Below, one piece after another: positions 17,610 through 26,424 of a DNA stretch of 64,000 bases. The DNA lies in the NCBI RefSeq assembly GCF_003952465.1, contig NZ_CP034448.1, positions 4,441,001-4,505,000 of the forward strand, given 5' to 3'. The notes under the pieces are model-generated. The model worked only from the letters and a program-made list of their open reading frames with translations, was not told the DNA's origin and searched no databases. The first letter of the stretch is position 1; each line of letters opens with the position of its first letter. The translations under genes were made by a program, and so were the position numbers. Origin of the DNA: Mesorhizobium sp. M1B.F.Ca.ET.045.04.1.1. Lineage in GTDB: Bacteria > Pseudomonadota > Alphaproteobacteria > Rhizobiales > Rhizobiaceae.

Positions 17610-18137
17610 CTATTCGAGCAAACGATAGGGGTTGGGTTTGGGCACGTTTTCCTCAATAAAGTTCATCGTATCGAATGCGGCCATCTTCGCGGCCTCAACA
17701 GTCGCAAATTTCTCTCTGGTGAAAAAGCCGTGATCGAGAGTTGGTCGTGAGACAACTGCACCCCACAACAAGCCCCTCCTGAATACAGTGATGCGGTATC
17801 CGTTGGCTTTCAGGAGATGGTTGCCCTTTTCGTTCATCCTCCAGCCGGCTCTACTCGGGAAGCGCTTTCGCCGTGAAGCGCCACTTCGCATCTTCTTATC
17901 TCTGGCTTCTGCCCGCAGCAGATCCGATTCCATGTGACCAGCACAGATTGCCCCGCACGCCAAGGTGCCAGGATACCGGTCGTTCTGCATATAGTGGACA
18001 TACCTAATCTCGGCGGATTCGCACATCTCGCAAGTCATTTGCGGCTCGCCCAAATCTTCAACGTTTACGCAGCGCCACCCCCGATGAGGAACGCCCGCGC
18101 TTGCCCACTTTCCCTTGCCTGCAGAAGGTCCATGCAT
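17610..18137 (-). CDS. conserved hypothetical protein with Cys-rich N-terminal motif
   Basis: This 175-residue protein has a WRCVNVEDLGE strand followed by CEMCESAEIRYVHYM and CGAICAGHME, giving a C-x2-C...C-x3-C pattern that could bind zinc. The second half contains NEKGNHLLKANGYRITVFRR and a predicted mixed alpha/beta segment. Proteins of this pattern are scattered on plasmids and prophages of Proteobacteria as hypotheticals. No function is known. It is transcribed in the same direction as rhuM, about 70 bases downstream of it. Confidence 0.6.
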   Translation of the reverse strand: MHGPSAGKGKWASAGVPHRGWRCVNVEDLGEPQMTCEMCESAEIRYVHYMQNDRYPGTLACGAICAGHMESDLLRAEARDKKMRSGASRRKRFPSRAGWRMNEKGNHLLKANGYRITVFRRGLLWGAVVSRPTLDHGFFTREKFATVEAAKMAAFDTMNFIEENVPKPNPYRLLE

Positions 18138-18206
18138 GTCGGTTGCAATCCTTGGCCGCTTCGGTGGAGGAAGCCCGGCACCTTATCAGATGCCGGGTTC
18201 TCACAT

Positions 18207-19250
18207 TTATGCAGCGGAACGAGGAAGCGATTTGCCGCCTCGCTTAAAAAGCTCGTACTGTGCCTTGGCGTGACGGTTCGCGTCCTCACGTTTCGGACCC
18301 GAGGAATACCCGTTGAAAACCGGGAACTCATACTGAGCAACGAGATCCTTCAGTTTGGTGAGCAGCCGTTGCATCGAAACCTGCTTGCCCTGCATCGCCA
18401 TGCCCTCGGCGTACAGCAGCCAGGCTTCGCCGATCAGCTCCATCTTCCGGAGCTCGTCCGGCGAGCAGTAGTTCTTGGCAACAGTGATGTCCGCCGCCGT
18501 TGGTAGGCGGTTGCCGAGCGCGGTCAGTCCCATGTTGGGTTTTGAGGCATCAGCTCGCGACATGATGATTTGCACCGCGGTCTGCTCCGAAGCCGCGAAA
18601 TGAAACGTGTCTTGGCTGGTTGCAAAGAAGGTTCGCGCGGCGGGATCATCTTTGTCGTAGTCGATCGAGCACTCGGCGAAGGTTTCGCGAACCTGGGTGT
18701 ATAGGTTCTTCTCAGAGGTACGGATGGCGCGGACTTCCTGTGCCAACCGGAGTAGCGCCGCCGGATCGCTATTGAGGCGCTTGCCGTTTAGAGCATATCC
18801 GTCCTCAATGTAGCCCTTCAGTATCTTGGCGGCCCATTTTCGGAATTCCGTGGCTCTCTGACCGCTGACGCGGTAGCCCACCGCCAAAATGACATCGAGA
18901 TTGAAATGCTCGAGGGTCCGGCGCACATCACGGTCGCCTTCCCGGCGAACCACTTCCATTTTGGAAGTAGTTCCTTCCTTCGCCACCTCGCCATCGGCGT
19001 AGATGTTGGTCACATGCTTTATGATGGCCGGCGTTTGGGTGCCGAACAACGTGGCCATCTGGTCATAAGTGGCCCAGACAGTGTCTGCTTCGAAATCGAT
19101 GGGAAAATCGATCTCGCGCCCGCCCGACTTGAACTTTGCGAAGACGTCGAATGGAACGACGCCCTTTACGATGCTTACGGCCGCGGCCGCACCTTGCTTT
19201 AGCTTTTGGACAAGCGTCCGCTTGCCCCGGTTCTGAACATCTTCGCTCAC
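18207..19250 (-). CDS. rhuM: RhuM-family protein
   Basis: The 347-residue product has the RhuM core: ADTVWATYDQMATLFGTQTP, then IIKHVTNIYADGE, the block RTLEHFNLDVILAVGYRVSG, and QRATEFRKWAAKILKGYI. RhuM (Virulence_RhuM) was first noted in a Salmonella pathogenicity island and is common on mobile elements; the N-terminal half resembles phage KilA/Bro-type DNA-binding regions. Its biochemical role is not established. The start at ATG 19250 is preceded by a 530-base gap (19251-19784) with no convincing gene. Confidence 0.85.
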   Translation of the reverse strand: MSEDVQNRGKRTLVQKLKQGAAAAVSIVKGVVPFDVFAKFKSGGREIDFPIDFEADTVWATYDQMATLFGTQTPAIIKHVTNIYADGEVAKEGTTSKMEVVRREGDRDVRRTLEHFNLDVILAVGYRVSGQRATEFRKWAAKILKGYIEDGYALNGKRLNSDPAALLRLAQEVRAIRTSEKNLYTQVRETFAECSIDYDKDDPAARTFFATSQDTFHFAASEQTAVQIIMSRADASKPNMGLTALGNRLPTAADITVAKNYCSPDELRKMELIGEAWLLYAEGMAMQGKQVSMQRLLTKLKDLVAQYEFPVFNGYSSGPKREDANRHAKAQYELFKRGGKSLPRSAA

Positions 19251-19784
19251 GACATGATCCTTTCACGATGTCGTTGTGCGGTGCAGAAAGTGCTTGACAA
19301 GGGAGGGGAGGAATCCCATTTGTGCGCCAAGTGATCACTTCTCCACCGCTTCGGTGGTGTTTCAGGCCCGGCGGTGGTTGCACACCGACCGGGCCGCCCA
19401 ATTTCCCGACGATTCTCGGAAACTATCAGGATATATTAGCGAGCAGGGCTTTTTCCAAGTTCTGGACGCAATTTTTTCGATTTTCCCAGCGCTAGCACAA
19501 CAAACATACAGAAGTTGTTTGTATGCGAACGTTTCCGCTCATGCTTTGCGACCCATCACCTTGAGGGCCACACCTTGCCGATTGAGGTTGTCGCCGATGA
19601 CTTGAGCAGCCCCCGTTGCCCCGACGTACCCAGCATAGAAGCGCGCAACTCCTGATTTTTGCTGGGCTCATATCGTCCTACCGGGTGCTGACAGAGCCTG
19701 AGGAACGCCGGCGCGAAGACATACGGGCGAATGCGAAGCGGCGGCGATTGCGGCGAGAGACGGGCGTCGAGGGGCATGCCGTCC

Positions 19785-20465
19785 TTAGTCTTGCGGGAAC
19801 GCGTCAGCCTCAAGCTCGAAGAGCCGGTGCACATTGCCCAGCATGCGAATTTTTGCCGAGATCTTTGCATCGCGAGGGAACGGGACTTTCTCTTCCGCAT
19901 CCCAACCCGGTTCGCTTCCGGCGACCTTTCGGAGCAACAACAGATCGATGCGTGCAAATCGAGGCCGGGAGGCACGATCTTCCCATCCGTTGATTTGAAT
20001 GGGGAGCAGTTCTGCCCCTTCAACTACGCCGTCTATGGTCTCGACCTGCCAAATTCCGATGTTGGCGTCCATATGCTCTGGTCTGGTCTTCGTGGTTGCG
20101 GAAATTCCTGTCACGAAAACGGCCCGTCGGTTCCAATTGACGATGCGGACCACCAATCGGTTTTCTTCCTTGAGATGTTCGATCACGTCGAGCGTGGGGT
20201 CTTCGTCTCCGATCGTAAACCTTGTTTGTCGCCGAGCCTCTTGCCATTGACCGATCAGGTAGGGAAGGCTGGCGGCCGCCGCGATCACTGCAAACCATCC
20301 GCTGAACGCACCTATCCATTCGCGCACACACTCGGCTCCCATTTCGTTGGCGGCGCAGAGGTCGCCGAAATCCCAGTGATAGGTGAACCACATCAGCCCG
20401 GAGATCTTAGCGAAGACCACCATCCCCAAGGCGACGATCCAGTTTCCATCTTTCCAAAGCCACAT
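19785..20465 (-). CDS. two-helix membrane protein of unknown function
   Basis: The 226-residue protein has two hydrophobic segments, about residues 7-28 (WIVALGMVVFAKISGLMWF) and 52-72 (AFSGWFAVIAAAASLPYLIG). A soluble C-terminal domain follows (residues 80-226) that looks beta-rich (RLVVRIVNWNRRAVFVTGIS). The layout resembles phage- or island-borne membrane-anchored proteins of unknown role. No family is recognised. Confidence 0.55.
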   Translation of the reverse strand: MWLWKDGNWIVALGMVVFAKISGLMWFTYHWDFGDLCAANEMGAECVREWIGAFSGWFAVIAAAASLPYLIGQWQEARRQTRFTIGDEDPTLDVIEHLKEENRLVVRIVNWNRRAVFVTGISATTKTRPEHMDANIGIWQVETIDGVVEGAELLPIQINGWEDRASRPRFARIDLLLLRKVAGSEPGWDAEEKVPFPRDAKISAKIRMLGNVHRLFELEADAFPQD

Positions 20466-20474
20466 GTCAGACGC

Positions 20475-20651
20475 CTAGCAAACCTGCTGCCAAAGCAGTG
20501 TCCATTGTTGCGACCGATCATCGTGAGAAATAGGTTGAAGACCAGGACCACGAGCAGCGTCGCTGAAAAGAGCAGAAATGAACCCGGAGAACTTCAGCCC
20601 AACCCAAGCTACGGCGAGCAGCAAAGCGACGAGCAACACGACGACAGTCAA
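20475..20651 (-). CDS. possible small membrane protein, perhaps frameshifted
   Basis: From TTG 20651, preceded by AGAGGTAAGCG as a plausible ribosome binding site, the frame reads LTVVVLLVALLLAVAWVGL and is a clear membrane segment. After about 30 residues the composition changes to a soluble-looking tail. The next frame at that point continues with a second hydrophobic stretch (ATLLVVLVFNLFLTMIG). A single-base shift in a TTTT run near 20555-20570 would join the two helices. Either a one-helix peptide or a disrupted two-helix protein is possible. Confidence 0.3.
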   Translation of the reverse strand: MTVVVLLVALLLAVAWVGLKFSGFISALFSDAARGPGLQPISHDDRSQQWTLLWQQVC

Positions 20652-20719
20652 CGCTTACCTCTTCGAACCGAAAGGCTGCCCGCTTGGAGCGGGCGATCTT
20701 TCTCACAAACGACTCGGCC

Positions 20720-20857
20720 CTATTTCTTTTTTACTCGTTGGGTGAGTGCAGATGCGGCGACCGATTTAACTGCTTTCGACGTGCTCTTTGAGGTCAGCAA
20801 TTTGCCGGCCTTAGATGCGACTTTCTTGCTCGTAGTTTCATTAGATTTCTTTGCCAT
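20720..20857 (-). CDS. 45-residue Lys/Ser/Ala-rich basic protein
   Basis: ATG 20857 follows a strong Shine-Dalgarno sequence (GGAGGGATAAATG). The 45-residue product, MAKKSNETTSKKVASKAGK... to TQRVKKK, is very rich in Lys, Ser and Ala with spaced SK/KS repeats and no hydrophobic core, so it is probably disordered. Similar tiny basic proteins are found on rhizobial and other proteobacterial islands; some resemble histone-like tails. The role is unknown, but the ribosome binding site makes translation credible. Confidence 0.55.
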   Translation of the reverse strand: MAKKSNETTSKKVASKAGKLLTSKSTSKAVKSVAASALTQRVKKK

Positions 20858-20984
20858 TTATCCCTCCGCGTTTTGGCCTTCACAGTACACGCGCGGTCCC
20901 TAAAGGAGATCAACTGGCGGGAGTGGCTATCCCCAACTTTCGTTCTTATAGATCGGCATTACGCCACACCGTCATCAGTCGCCT

Positions 20985-21346
20985 CGTCAGCAAACGGAGG
21001 CCTGTGATATCGGAAGGCGCCACGCGGCCGGCGCTACGCCGGCCCAGGCCTCTATGAGGTCGACTATGTCGGACAGCCGCGTATCGTAATCGTCGAGCCC
21101 GCCGCAGCACCGGAGGCGGGCGTGCGGATATCCCTCTCGGCACAAGGCCACGCTCGCGGCGAGTTCTACGAGCAGCCGCCCGAGTAGCCAGACGCAGGCG
21201 GCGAAGGCGCTTGGCATCAAACAGAGCGCCGTCAGTAGCGCCCTGAACGGGCATTCTCAGGCAACCCGCAAGCTGCTCGCTGTCCTCGGCCTGGAGGCCA
21301 AGCGGGTTGTGGTAAAACGCCCTGAAACCGCTAAGCGGTCTTCTTA
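20985..21346 (+). pseudogene. decayed regulator with helix-turn-helix tail
   Basis: No intact gene is present, but two overlapping frames are protein-like. One ends at 21186 and reads GLYEVDYVGQPRIVIVEPAA. The other ends at 21346 and reads QAAKALGIKQSAVSSALNGH, followed by a Lys/Arg-rich tail, a good match to the recognition part of Cro/XRE-type helix-turn-helix domains. Neither has an in-frame ATG. The arrangement suggests a small antitoxin or regulator gene that has lost its start or suffered a shift. Confidence 0.4.
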
Positions 21347-21513
21347 AGCTCAATCACCTGCACGCCAAGTCGGAATGCCTGCCCGTCCGCATATGACCGT
21401 GCATATTCCTCAGCCGCGAACGGGAAGGTCAGGGTATTGCCATAGGCGGTGACACGCACCGCCCATTTGGCGTCCCTGATTATTTCCACGGAGTGATGTT
21501 CGTGCGGCGCCAT
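21331..21513 (-). CDS. small hypothetical protein
   Basis: The 60-residue ORF from ATG 21513 (MAPHEHHSVEIIRDAKW...) is mixed alpha/beta in character with TLTFPFAAEEYARSYADGQA and ends VIELKKTA. Short proteins with this pattern occur on rhizobial islands as hypotheticals. It overlaps the end of the decayed regulator by 16 bases on the opposite strand. Function is unknown. Confidence 0.5.
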   Translation of the reverse strand: MAPHEHHSVEIIRDAKWAVRVTAYGNTLTFPFAAEEYARSYADGQAFRLGVQVIELKKTA

Positions 21514-21594
21514 ACTCTTCCCCTACGGCATGCGGCAACGTAGGGGAAGAGAACTGATTTGTATACGAACAAATGATGTAGGCTTTAGAATTTC

Positions 21595-21777
21595 CTACTT
21601 GCGGCGACGGCTTGGAGCCGGTTTGGTCGCTTCCGGCTTAGCCGACGCATCACGCGCCAAGCGGGCTTCCCTCAACCTAGCCGTCTTTTCAGCTCGCTCC
21701 GTCCTTTCGGCGTGCATGATTTCATCTGCCGCCCGTCTCGCCTGCTCGTCTCGGTCTCTGTTCACTTGCCGGGTCAT
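21595..21777 (-). CDS. small charged hypothetical protein
   Basis: This 60-residue ORF starts at ATG 21777 with GGAG about seven bases upstream. The product is almost entirely Arg, Glu, Ala, Lys and Asp in an amphipathic helix pattern (RDEQARRAADEIMHAERTER), with a basic Pro-rich tail (KPAPSRRRK). It may form a coiled coil. No family is recognised. Confidence 0.5.
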   Translation of the reverse strand: MTRQVNRDRDEQARRAADEIMHAERTERAEKTARLREARLARDASAKPEATKPAPSRRRK

Positions 21778-22099
21778 GTCATGCTCCGATTCCTATCTCC
21801 TGGAAATAACGCCATGAAAGCAGCGACGTTCCTGTCAGGAAGGCTGTCAGGCAGGTTAGGTGCCCAACGCATAAGGGTCGGCAACAGAAAGCCGACCCTT
21901 GTTCATCACCGACCACGCCTACCTCCGCGCCGCCCAGCATCTGGGCTGGACCCGCAGACATGAAGAGTCCAGGTGCACTCGGGAGCGATGGTGCTCTCGA
22001 CGGTTCCATGGGTGTTGAGCAGATTTCTCCACCGTCTTGACCGCCCCCGCTCCGCACCATAGACCTTGCCAAATAGCGGGCCGAACTTGGGGGATTAGA

Positions 22100-22969
22100 A
22101 TGAATACGGCAAAGACACTAGCCGCATTGTTGGTTTCGATGAATGTACTCGCGGGTTGCGGCCCGTCGGGAGGAGAGGTCAAGAAGGTAGACCTCTCAGG
22201 TGAACAACTTCCAGGGCTGTCCAAAAAAGGAGCAAAGGTAGCAATAAGCGGCCTGCTCAACGGCGCCGATTCTAAGGCAGCAAAAGCCGCTCTTGAGAAG
22301 CAAGGCGATGCAGCGACCCTGACGCCTGTAAAACTTAGCGTATACGGTATGAACGGCGGAAAGGTAAACGCGCTCTATGCGACAACCGACCAATTCGTCA
22401 GTCTCCAAGCCAAGGGTCAGGCTCCAAACAACCTTGGCGATGTTCGGGATACAAATACCGGCGAGTTGTCGGCAACTTTCTACGGTACGTATCTCCTAAC
22501 TGCTTCATACACTGGCATCTACAGTGACAAATACAATCAGGGACCGACATGGAAAGCCGTAGCCGACCAGTTTATCTCTGAGCTGGGACAGACCTCGTAC
22601 GGGTACCTGCCCGCCGATCTGCATGGTCAAAACGAGACGTCCTACGCCGTGCCGGCGTCAGCTGGTTTTGAGCCAGGCCACGTAAACATAAAGACACAAG
22701 AGTGCCATAGGCCTGGCGCTACGATGCTCACAGAGGCGATGCCTTCGGACATGCTCTACAAGAATCGTGTCTGTAAACTGGAGATTTCTTACGCGCCTGA
22801 TGATCAACCTAATATCTACATGATGCTCGACCCTATCCTGAAGGCCAAATATGTCGAGTTGTTCGGGAAGCCCGATTGCTGGTTCAACGAGTGCGATGAC
22901 GCCACCCGGCAAAAAGTAATAGATGCGCGCATTGTGGAGAAGTTCAGAGACGACAACAAATGGTACTAA
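22100..22969 (+). CDS. putative lipoprotein
   Basis: The gene starts at ATG 22100 behind a GGGGG-type ribosome binding site; the longer frame from 22037 has no signal sequence. The N-terminus MNTAKTLAALLVSMNVLAGC is a lipoprotein signal peptide with lipobox LAGC and Cys at residue 20. The mature 270 residues contain four further Cys (including ECHRPG, RVCKLE, DCWFNECDD) and no family that I recognise. It is probably exported and membrane anchored. The preceding 322 bases (21778-22099) hold no supported gene. Confidence 0.65.
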   Translation: MNTAKTLAALLVSMNVLAGCGPSGGEVKKVDLSGEQLPGLSKKGAKVAISGLLNGADSKAAKAALEKQGDAATLTPVKLSVYGMNGGKVNALYATTDQFVSLQAKGQAPNNLGDVRDTNTGELSATFYGTYLLTASYTGIYSDKYNQGPTWKAVADQFISELGQTSYGYLPADLHGQNETSYAVPASAGFEPGHVNIKTQECHRPGATMLTEAMPSDMLYKNRVCKLEISYAPDDQPNIYMMLDPILKAKYVELFGKPDCWFNECDDATRQKVIDARIVEKFRDDNKWY

Positions 22970-23083
22970 GGGTGCCCCGCATCCCTGCCTCGTGGCGAAC
23001 AGCGGGTGACAAGCCACAAGCTCCTTCGCGGGGAACCGGCATCGCCGGGCGGAAGGCAGCTTGCGGGTGCGGAGGGCGGAGCC

Positions 23084-23605
23084 CTAGTCTTCGTTTTCAG
23101 GTAGCGTATTCAGAAATGGGTAGTCGCTATCTTCATCTATCGGCTTTAGAGGCGCGGGCTTAAAATCCTCGCGCTCTAAAACGGTAGCTGTTGGCACCAG
23201 CACCTCAAAACGTGGTGATTCAGTCGGGTGTGGTTCGCCGCTCCAATAGCGCGCCGCAGACGCTTTAGCTTGCTCGACTCCGCCACGCTGGTGGAGCGCT
23301 TCGCTGTAGTGGCTCAGATCGCCTTTATGAAGGCGTTCCTCGACCTCGTACTCAACCTTGTAAAGGTATTTCTTCGCCTTCTTGACCACGCCCGCCGCTG
23401 CCCACTGCTTTCTGGCACGCTCCTCGGTATCCCACACATAGACGGCGTTCGACCGTATTGCAGTTCCGTTCGGGTGCGCGGACCTAATTATCTCCTCTGC
23501 GGCGTGCAGGCTTGGGTGAAGTCCGGGCATATTGTCGTATCCGGGGATAACCTCACCAATCTCCCACAGTTTGTCGGAGTAGTGATAACCGATGCGTTTT
23601 GGCAT
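23084..23605 (-). CDS. possible ADP-ribosyltransferase-fold protein
   Basis: The 173-residue product opens with GYHYSDKLWEIGEVIPGYDN and then has AVYVWDTEERARKQWAAAG and KYLYKVEYEVEERLHKGDLS. The order (short His/Tyr strand, loop with G-E-V-I-P-G, then YVWDT, then a strand with YxVE) is reminiscent of small Arr-like or phage ADP-ribosyltransferase domains, where His-Tyr-Asp/Glu residues hold NAD. The resemblance is weak and was judged by eye. The C-terminus is acidic and unstructured. Confidence 0.35.
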   Translation of the reverse strand: MPKRIGYHYSDKLWEIGEVIPGYDNMPGLHPSLHAAEEIIRSAHPNGTAIRSNAVYVWDTEERARKQWAAAGVVKKAKKYLYKVEYEVEERLHKGDLSHYSEALHQRGGVEQAKASAARYWSGEPHPTESPRFEVLVPTATVLEREDFKPAPLKPIDEDSDYPFLNTLPENED

Positions 23606-23653
23606 TCCGCTTCCCTAGCTTCTGTTTCCTGACCTGGCGCCCGTATACCCGCC

Positions 23654-24433
23654 TTACCTGGAAGCGGAAACCGAAGGCTGCGCAGGCGCCGCGCCACCCG
23701 GCGCGTAATAGGTCGCCAGCGTCAGAAGGCCAAGGCGGCTCTGCTGCTTGATGTTGTCGTGGTGGCGGCGTTCCTCCAGTTCGTAGGAGGCCACGGTGGT
23801 CAGGCCCTGCGGCTTCAACGTGTACCTCAAGCCGTGGTCGGCAACCTCCAAGTCGCCGGAATCCGCAAGCGACTTGAGCACCAGCTCGTAATAATTGTTG
23901 GTTGTATCCCCCTCGGGATGGCGGAACCAACGGCGCGTATACAAAAGCTCCATCAAGCCGAACATGCTGACGTGGAACCCATCATTCTTCGCCGTCTCGT
24001 TGACGAAGAGCCGCAGCACCTGAATCCGGTCCTGCCGGGTCAGGCCGCGCTTATTGAACTGGCCCTGCGTCCACCGGTCCCAGAGGCCATAGCGGTAGGC
24101 GTGGCCGGACAACCAATTCCAGATGTACTGGAGCGGGTTGTCAGTGCGGAACGTGTAGCCGTGGTAGTAGTGCTCGCCCTGGAAATCGAACTCGGGCAGG
24201 TAGCGCTTCAGGATAACGCACTCATAGCCCTTCTCGCTGTGGCCGTTGAACCACAGACCGATAAGCCCCTGGGGCACGACGCCCTTGGCGATGAACCGCT
24301 GCTTGGTCTTGGGGTCGAGCAGCCGGATGCCGAAATAGTCGTTCGTCTCGTCAATCGTGAAGCTGCCGGGCGGCATCGGCCTCCGAAGAGCGACCCGCTC
24401 CGCCAGCATGTAAGTCATAGGCCATTTGTTCAT
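23654..24433 (-). CDS. hypothetical protein
   Basis: ATG 24433 (MNKWPMTYMLAERV) is chosen because the 36 codons upstream are Cys-rich and not protein-like. The 259-residue product has aromatic-rich segments (HYYHGYTFRTDNPLQYIWNW and HVSMFGLMELLYTRRWF) and ends in an Ala/Pro tail. It does not match a family I can name. It lies in phage-like surroundings, with a 45-residue membrane peptide upstream on the same strand. Confidence 0.55.
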   Translation of the reverse strand: MNKWPMTYMLAERVALRRPMPPGSFTIDETNDYFGIRLLDPKTKQRFIAKGVVPQGLIGLWFNGHSEKGYECVILKRYLPEFDFQGEHYYHGYTFRTDNPLQYIWNWLSGHAYRYGLWDRWTQGQFNKRGLTRQDRIQVLRLFVNETAKNDGFHVSMFGLMELLYTRRWFRHPEGDTTNNYYELVLKSLADSGDLEVADHGLRYTLKPQGLTTVASYELEERRHHDNIKQQSRLGLLTLATYYAPGGAAPAQPSVSASR

Positions 24434-24507
24434 TCGTCTGCGCCTTGTGTCTGAATATCCCGGCGCGGCGATATCTGGGAACTGCTCGACGCTTTTACAA
24501 CAACAGG

Positions 24508-24541
24508 CATAACAAAAGGCCCTGTCGGGGCCTCTTTTCAT
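24508..24541. terminator. hairpin terminator, probably bidirectional
   Basis: AAAAGGCCCTG-TC-GGGGCCTCTTTT forms a stable stem with T-runs on both strands. It lies directly past the stop of the small membrane gene at 24554-24691, between it and the next minus-strand gene. Confidence 0.6.
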
Positions 24542-24553
24542 TGTGCATGTGCG

Positions 24554-24691
24554 TTATTGCACTGCGGTAGTCTTGGATTCGAAGAAGTTTCCTGCATTGG
24601 GGTTGGCCTGGCCTTGTTTGAAGCGCATGGAAGCCACGCCAGCAAAAACAGCCAAGGCGGCAATTACGAAGAACATTTCTCGCTCTTTCAT
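24554..24691 (-). CDS. 45-residue single-helix membrane peptide
   Basis: From ATG 24691 the product MKEREMFFVIAALAVFAGVA is a charged start followed by one transmembrane helix, then a polar tail (MRFKQGQANPNAGNFFESK). Small phage-encoded membrane peptides often look like this. A terminator hairpin follows the stop, which supports a real transcription unit. Function is unknown. Confidence 0.5.
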   Translation of the reverse strand: MKEREMFFVIAALAVFAGVASMRFKQGQANPNAGNFFESKTTAVQ

Positions 24692-24773
24692 TTGGTTGTG
24701 GGGTTATTCCCGAAATAACCGTGAGTCTTAAAGGGTATTGTGTCAACTGGCCAACTCGGCTTATTCTTTAAAT

Positions 24774-25164
24774 GTGTCCAGCGATAAAGAGCCCGCAACC
24801 ACCACCATTAAGCCCAGGGGAGGCCAGACGGTTTATACGCCTGAGAAGGCAGCCTTCGTCTTGGGCGAGCTTATGGAGGGCAAGTCGTTACGCACCATCT
24901 GCAATTGTGAAGAGGGCAAAGCCTTCAAACCGCCGCTTAAACCCTTCCACGATTCGCCAATGGGTTTTGGTTGATGTTGAAGGTTTCGCCGCACAGTACG
25001 CGCAGGCGCGCGATATTGGCTTGGACGCAATGGCCGACGAAATGTTTGAAATCGCTGACGATGGTTCGAACGACCTGATGAACGGGGTTATAGGTCATGG
25101 TCTTTACTTTCATTGTTGTGAAAATAGGCTGACGCATATTTTAGTTGTAAATATATTTTTATAA
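24774..25164 (+). pseudogene. phage terminase small subunit-like gene, frameshifted and truncated
   Basis: Frame one (GTG 24774) reads GQTVYTPEKAAFVLGELMEGKSLRTIC, the helix-turn-helix part of terminase small subunit-like proteins. The match then jumps to the next frame as NPSTIRQWVLVDVEGFAAQY and ARDIGLDAMADEMFEIADDGSND. The switch lies at about 24932-24945. After DGSND the usual C-terminal half is replaced by an unrelated AT-rich tail. The gene is therefore both frameshifted and cut short. No large terminase subunit is visible. Confidence 0.6.
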
Positions 25165-25225
25165 GTTTATTGACGTATACTATTTGCACTCGCAGAATAC
25201 ACCTAGATAACGAAAGTAATACTAG

Positions 25226-26073
25226 GTGATTATCCCCGCAAAACCCCTAACTATAGGCCTGCACCGAGACGTTCCAAACGAGGTGTATCAACGAGACAAG
25301 GCAGTCAGCACGACCGGCATCAAGCGCCTACTCAGCTGCCCGCTGGATTATTGGGCGCTATCCGCGCTCAATCCCAACCACGAGTTCATCGCGTCCAAAT
25401 CCACCAGCTCTCTCCGCAAGGGCTCCGCCTTCCACTGCCTATTGCTGGAGCCGCACGAGTTCACCAAGCGCTTCACGGTGAAGGACGGCGTAAAGCAATC
25501 CAGCGCGCCAGGCTTCGTCGGCGGCGGCGAATACAACGAGATGATGGCGGCGATTGACGCCATCCGGGCCATGCCGAACGTGTCCCAGCTTTTCACCGAC
25601 GGCGAGGCCGAGGTGACGATGGTGTGGGAGGACAAGGAGACCGGCGTGCTGTGCCGGTGCCGCCACGACTACTTCCGCCGGAAGCACGGCATGACCGTGA
25701 CTATAAGACCATTGCCGACATCAGCGAGCGCGAGATTGACCGGCAGATTGTGAAATACGGCTACTACATCCAGGCAGCCTTCTACCTGGACGGTATGAAG
25801 GCCCTCGGCCTGGGCGACCACCAGGACTTCGTATTCGTCTTCCAGCAGCGCGATTACCCCCACAAGGTGTACGCCACCACCATTTGCGACGAGACCATAG
25901 AAATCGGCCGCAAAGCCTACCGGCTGGCGCTCAAGACCTACGCCACGATGTTGGAGCGCTACGGCGCCGACGTGCCTTGGCCAGCCTATCCCGACCGCGT
26001 GCACTGCCGGTCATATCCCGACATCCAGATGCACGCCCCGTCCATCGACTACGGCTTCATGCCGACGCGCTAA
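25226..26073 (+). pseudogene. RecE-like PD-(D/E)xK exonuclease (DUF3799 type), broken by one frameshift
   Basis: GTG 25226 starts MIIPAKPLTIGLHRDVPNEV, typical of the phage RecE-like exonuclease family (exodeoxyribonuclease VIII-like). The first frame carries the N-terminal domain with GSAFHCLLLEP and CRCRHDYFRRKHGMTV. The second frame resumes with DYKTIADIS, the catalytic D-x-K strand, then GYYIQAAFYLDGMKALG. A missing G at about 25700 (GTGAC where GTGGAC is expected) would join them seamlessly. The partner recT lies downstream. It is either a recent mutation or a sequencing error. Confidence 0.7.
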
Positions 26074-26405
26074 TGGACGCTCTAATCATCCTCGCTGACC
26101 TGATGCTGCACGGCCACGTTTGCGAGCATTGCGGCGGCGACTACCGGGAAAAGGCCTACGGCTATCCGAGGGCCTGCAAACAATGCCAGCCCGACCAAAT
26201 GAGCACGGTGCCAGGCGTATTCTGCGAAGTCTTCAACCGCGGCCTCCACCACCGCTACGCGCGCCGCTTCCACTATTGGCCATCGCGGCAGAAGTGGTGG
26301 GACGAGGCGACGAACGTCAAAGGCGTCGGGGAGAAGTCCTTCCGCAGGCACGTTTCAGCAAGCTTGATGGCCCACGCCATCGGACAGCGCAATCTCGCTC
26401 ATTAA
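26073..26405 (+). CDS. small zinc-ribbon-like protein between recE and recT
   Basis: ATG 26073 overlaps the previous stop (TAATG), so it is translationally coupled to the RecE-like gene. The 110-residue product has CEHCGGDYREKAYGYPRACKQC, a C-x2-C...C-x2-C pattern suitable for zinc, and a C-terminal Lys/Arg-rich half. Competing frames here are Arg-rich shadows. A helper role in the phage recombination operon is likely but unproven. Confidence 0.55.
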   Translation: MDALIILADLMLHGHVCEHCGGDYREKAYGYPRACKQCQPDQMSTVPGVFCEVFNRGLHHRYARRFHYWPSRQKWWDEATNVKGVGEKSFRRHVSASLMAHAIGQRNLAH

Positions 26406-26424
26406 ACCAACAGGAGAAACCCAT

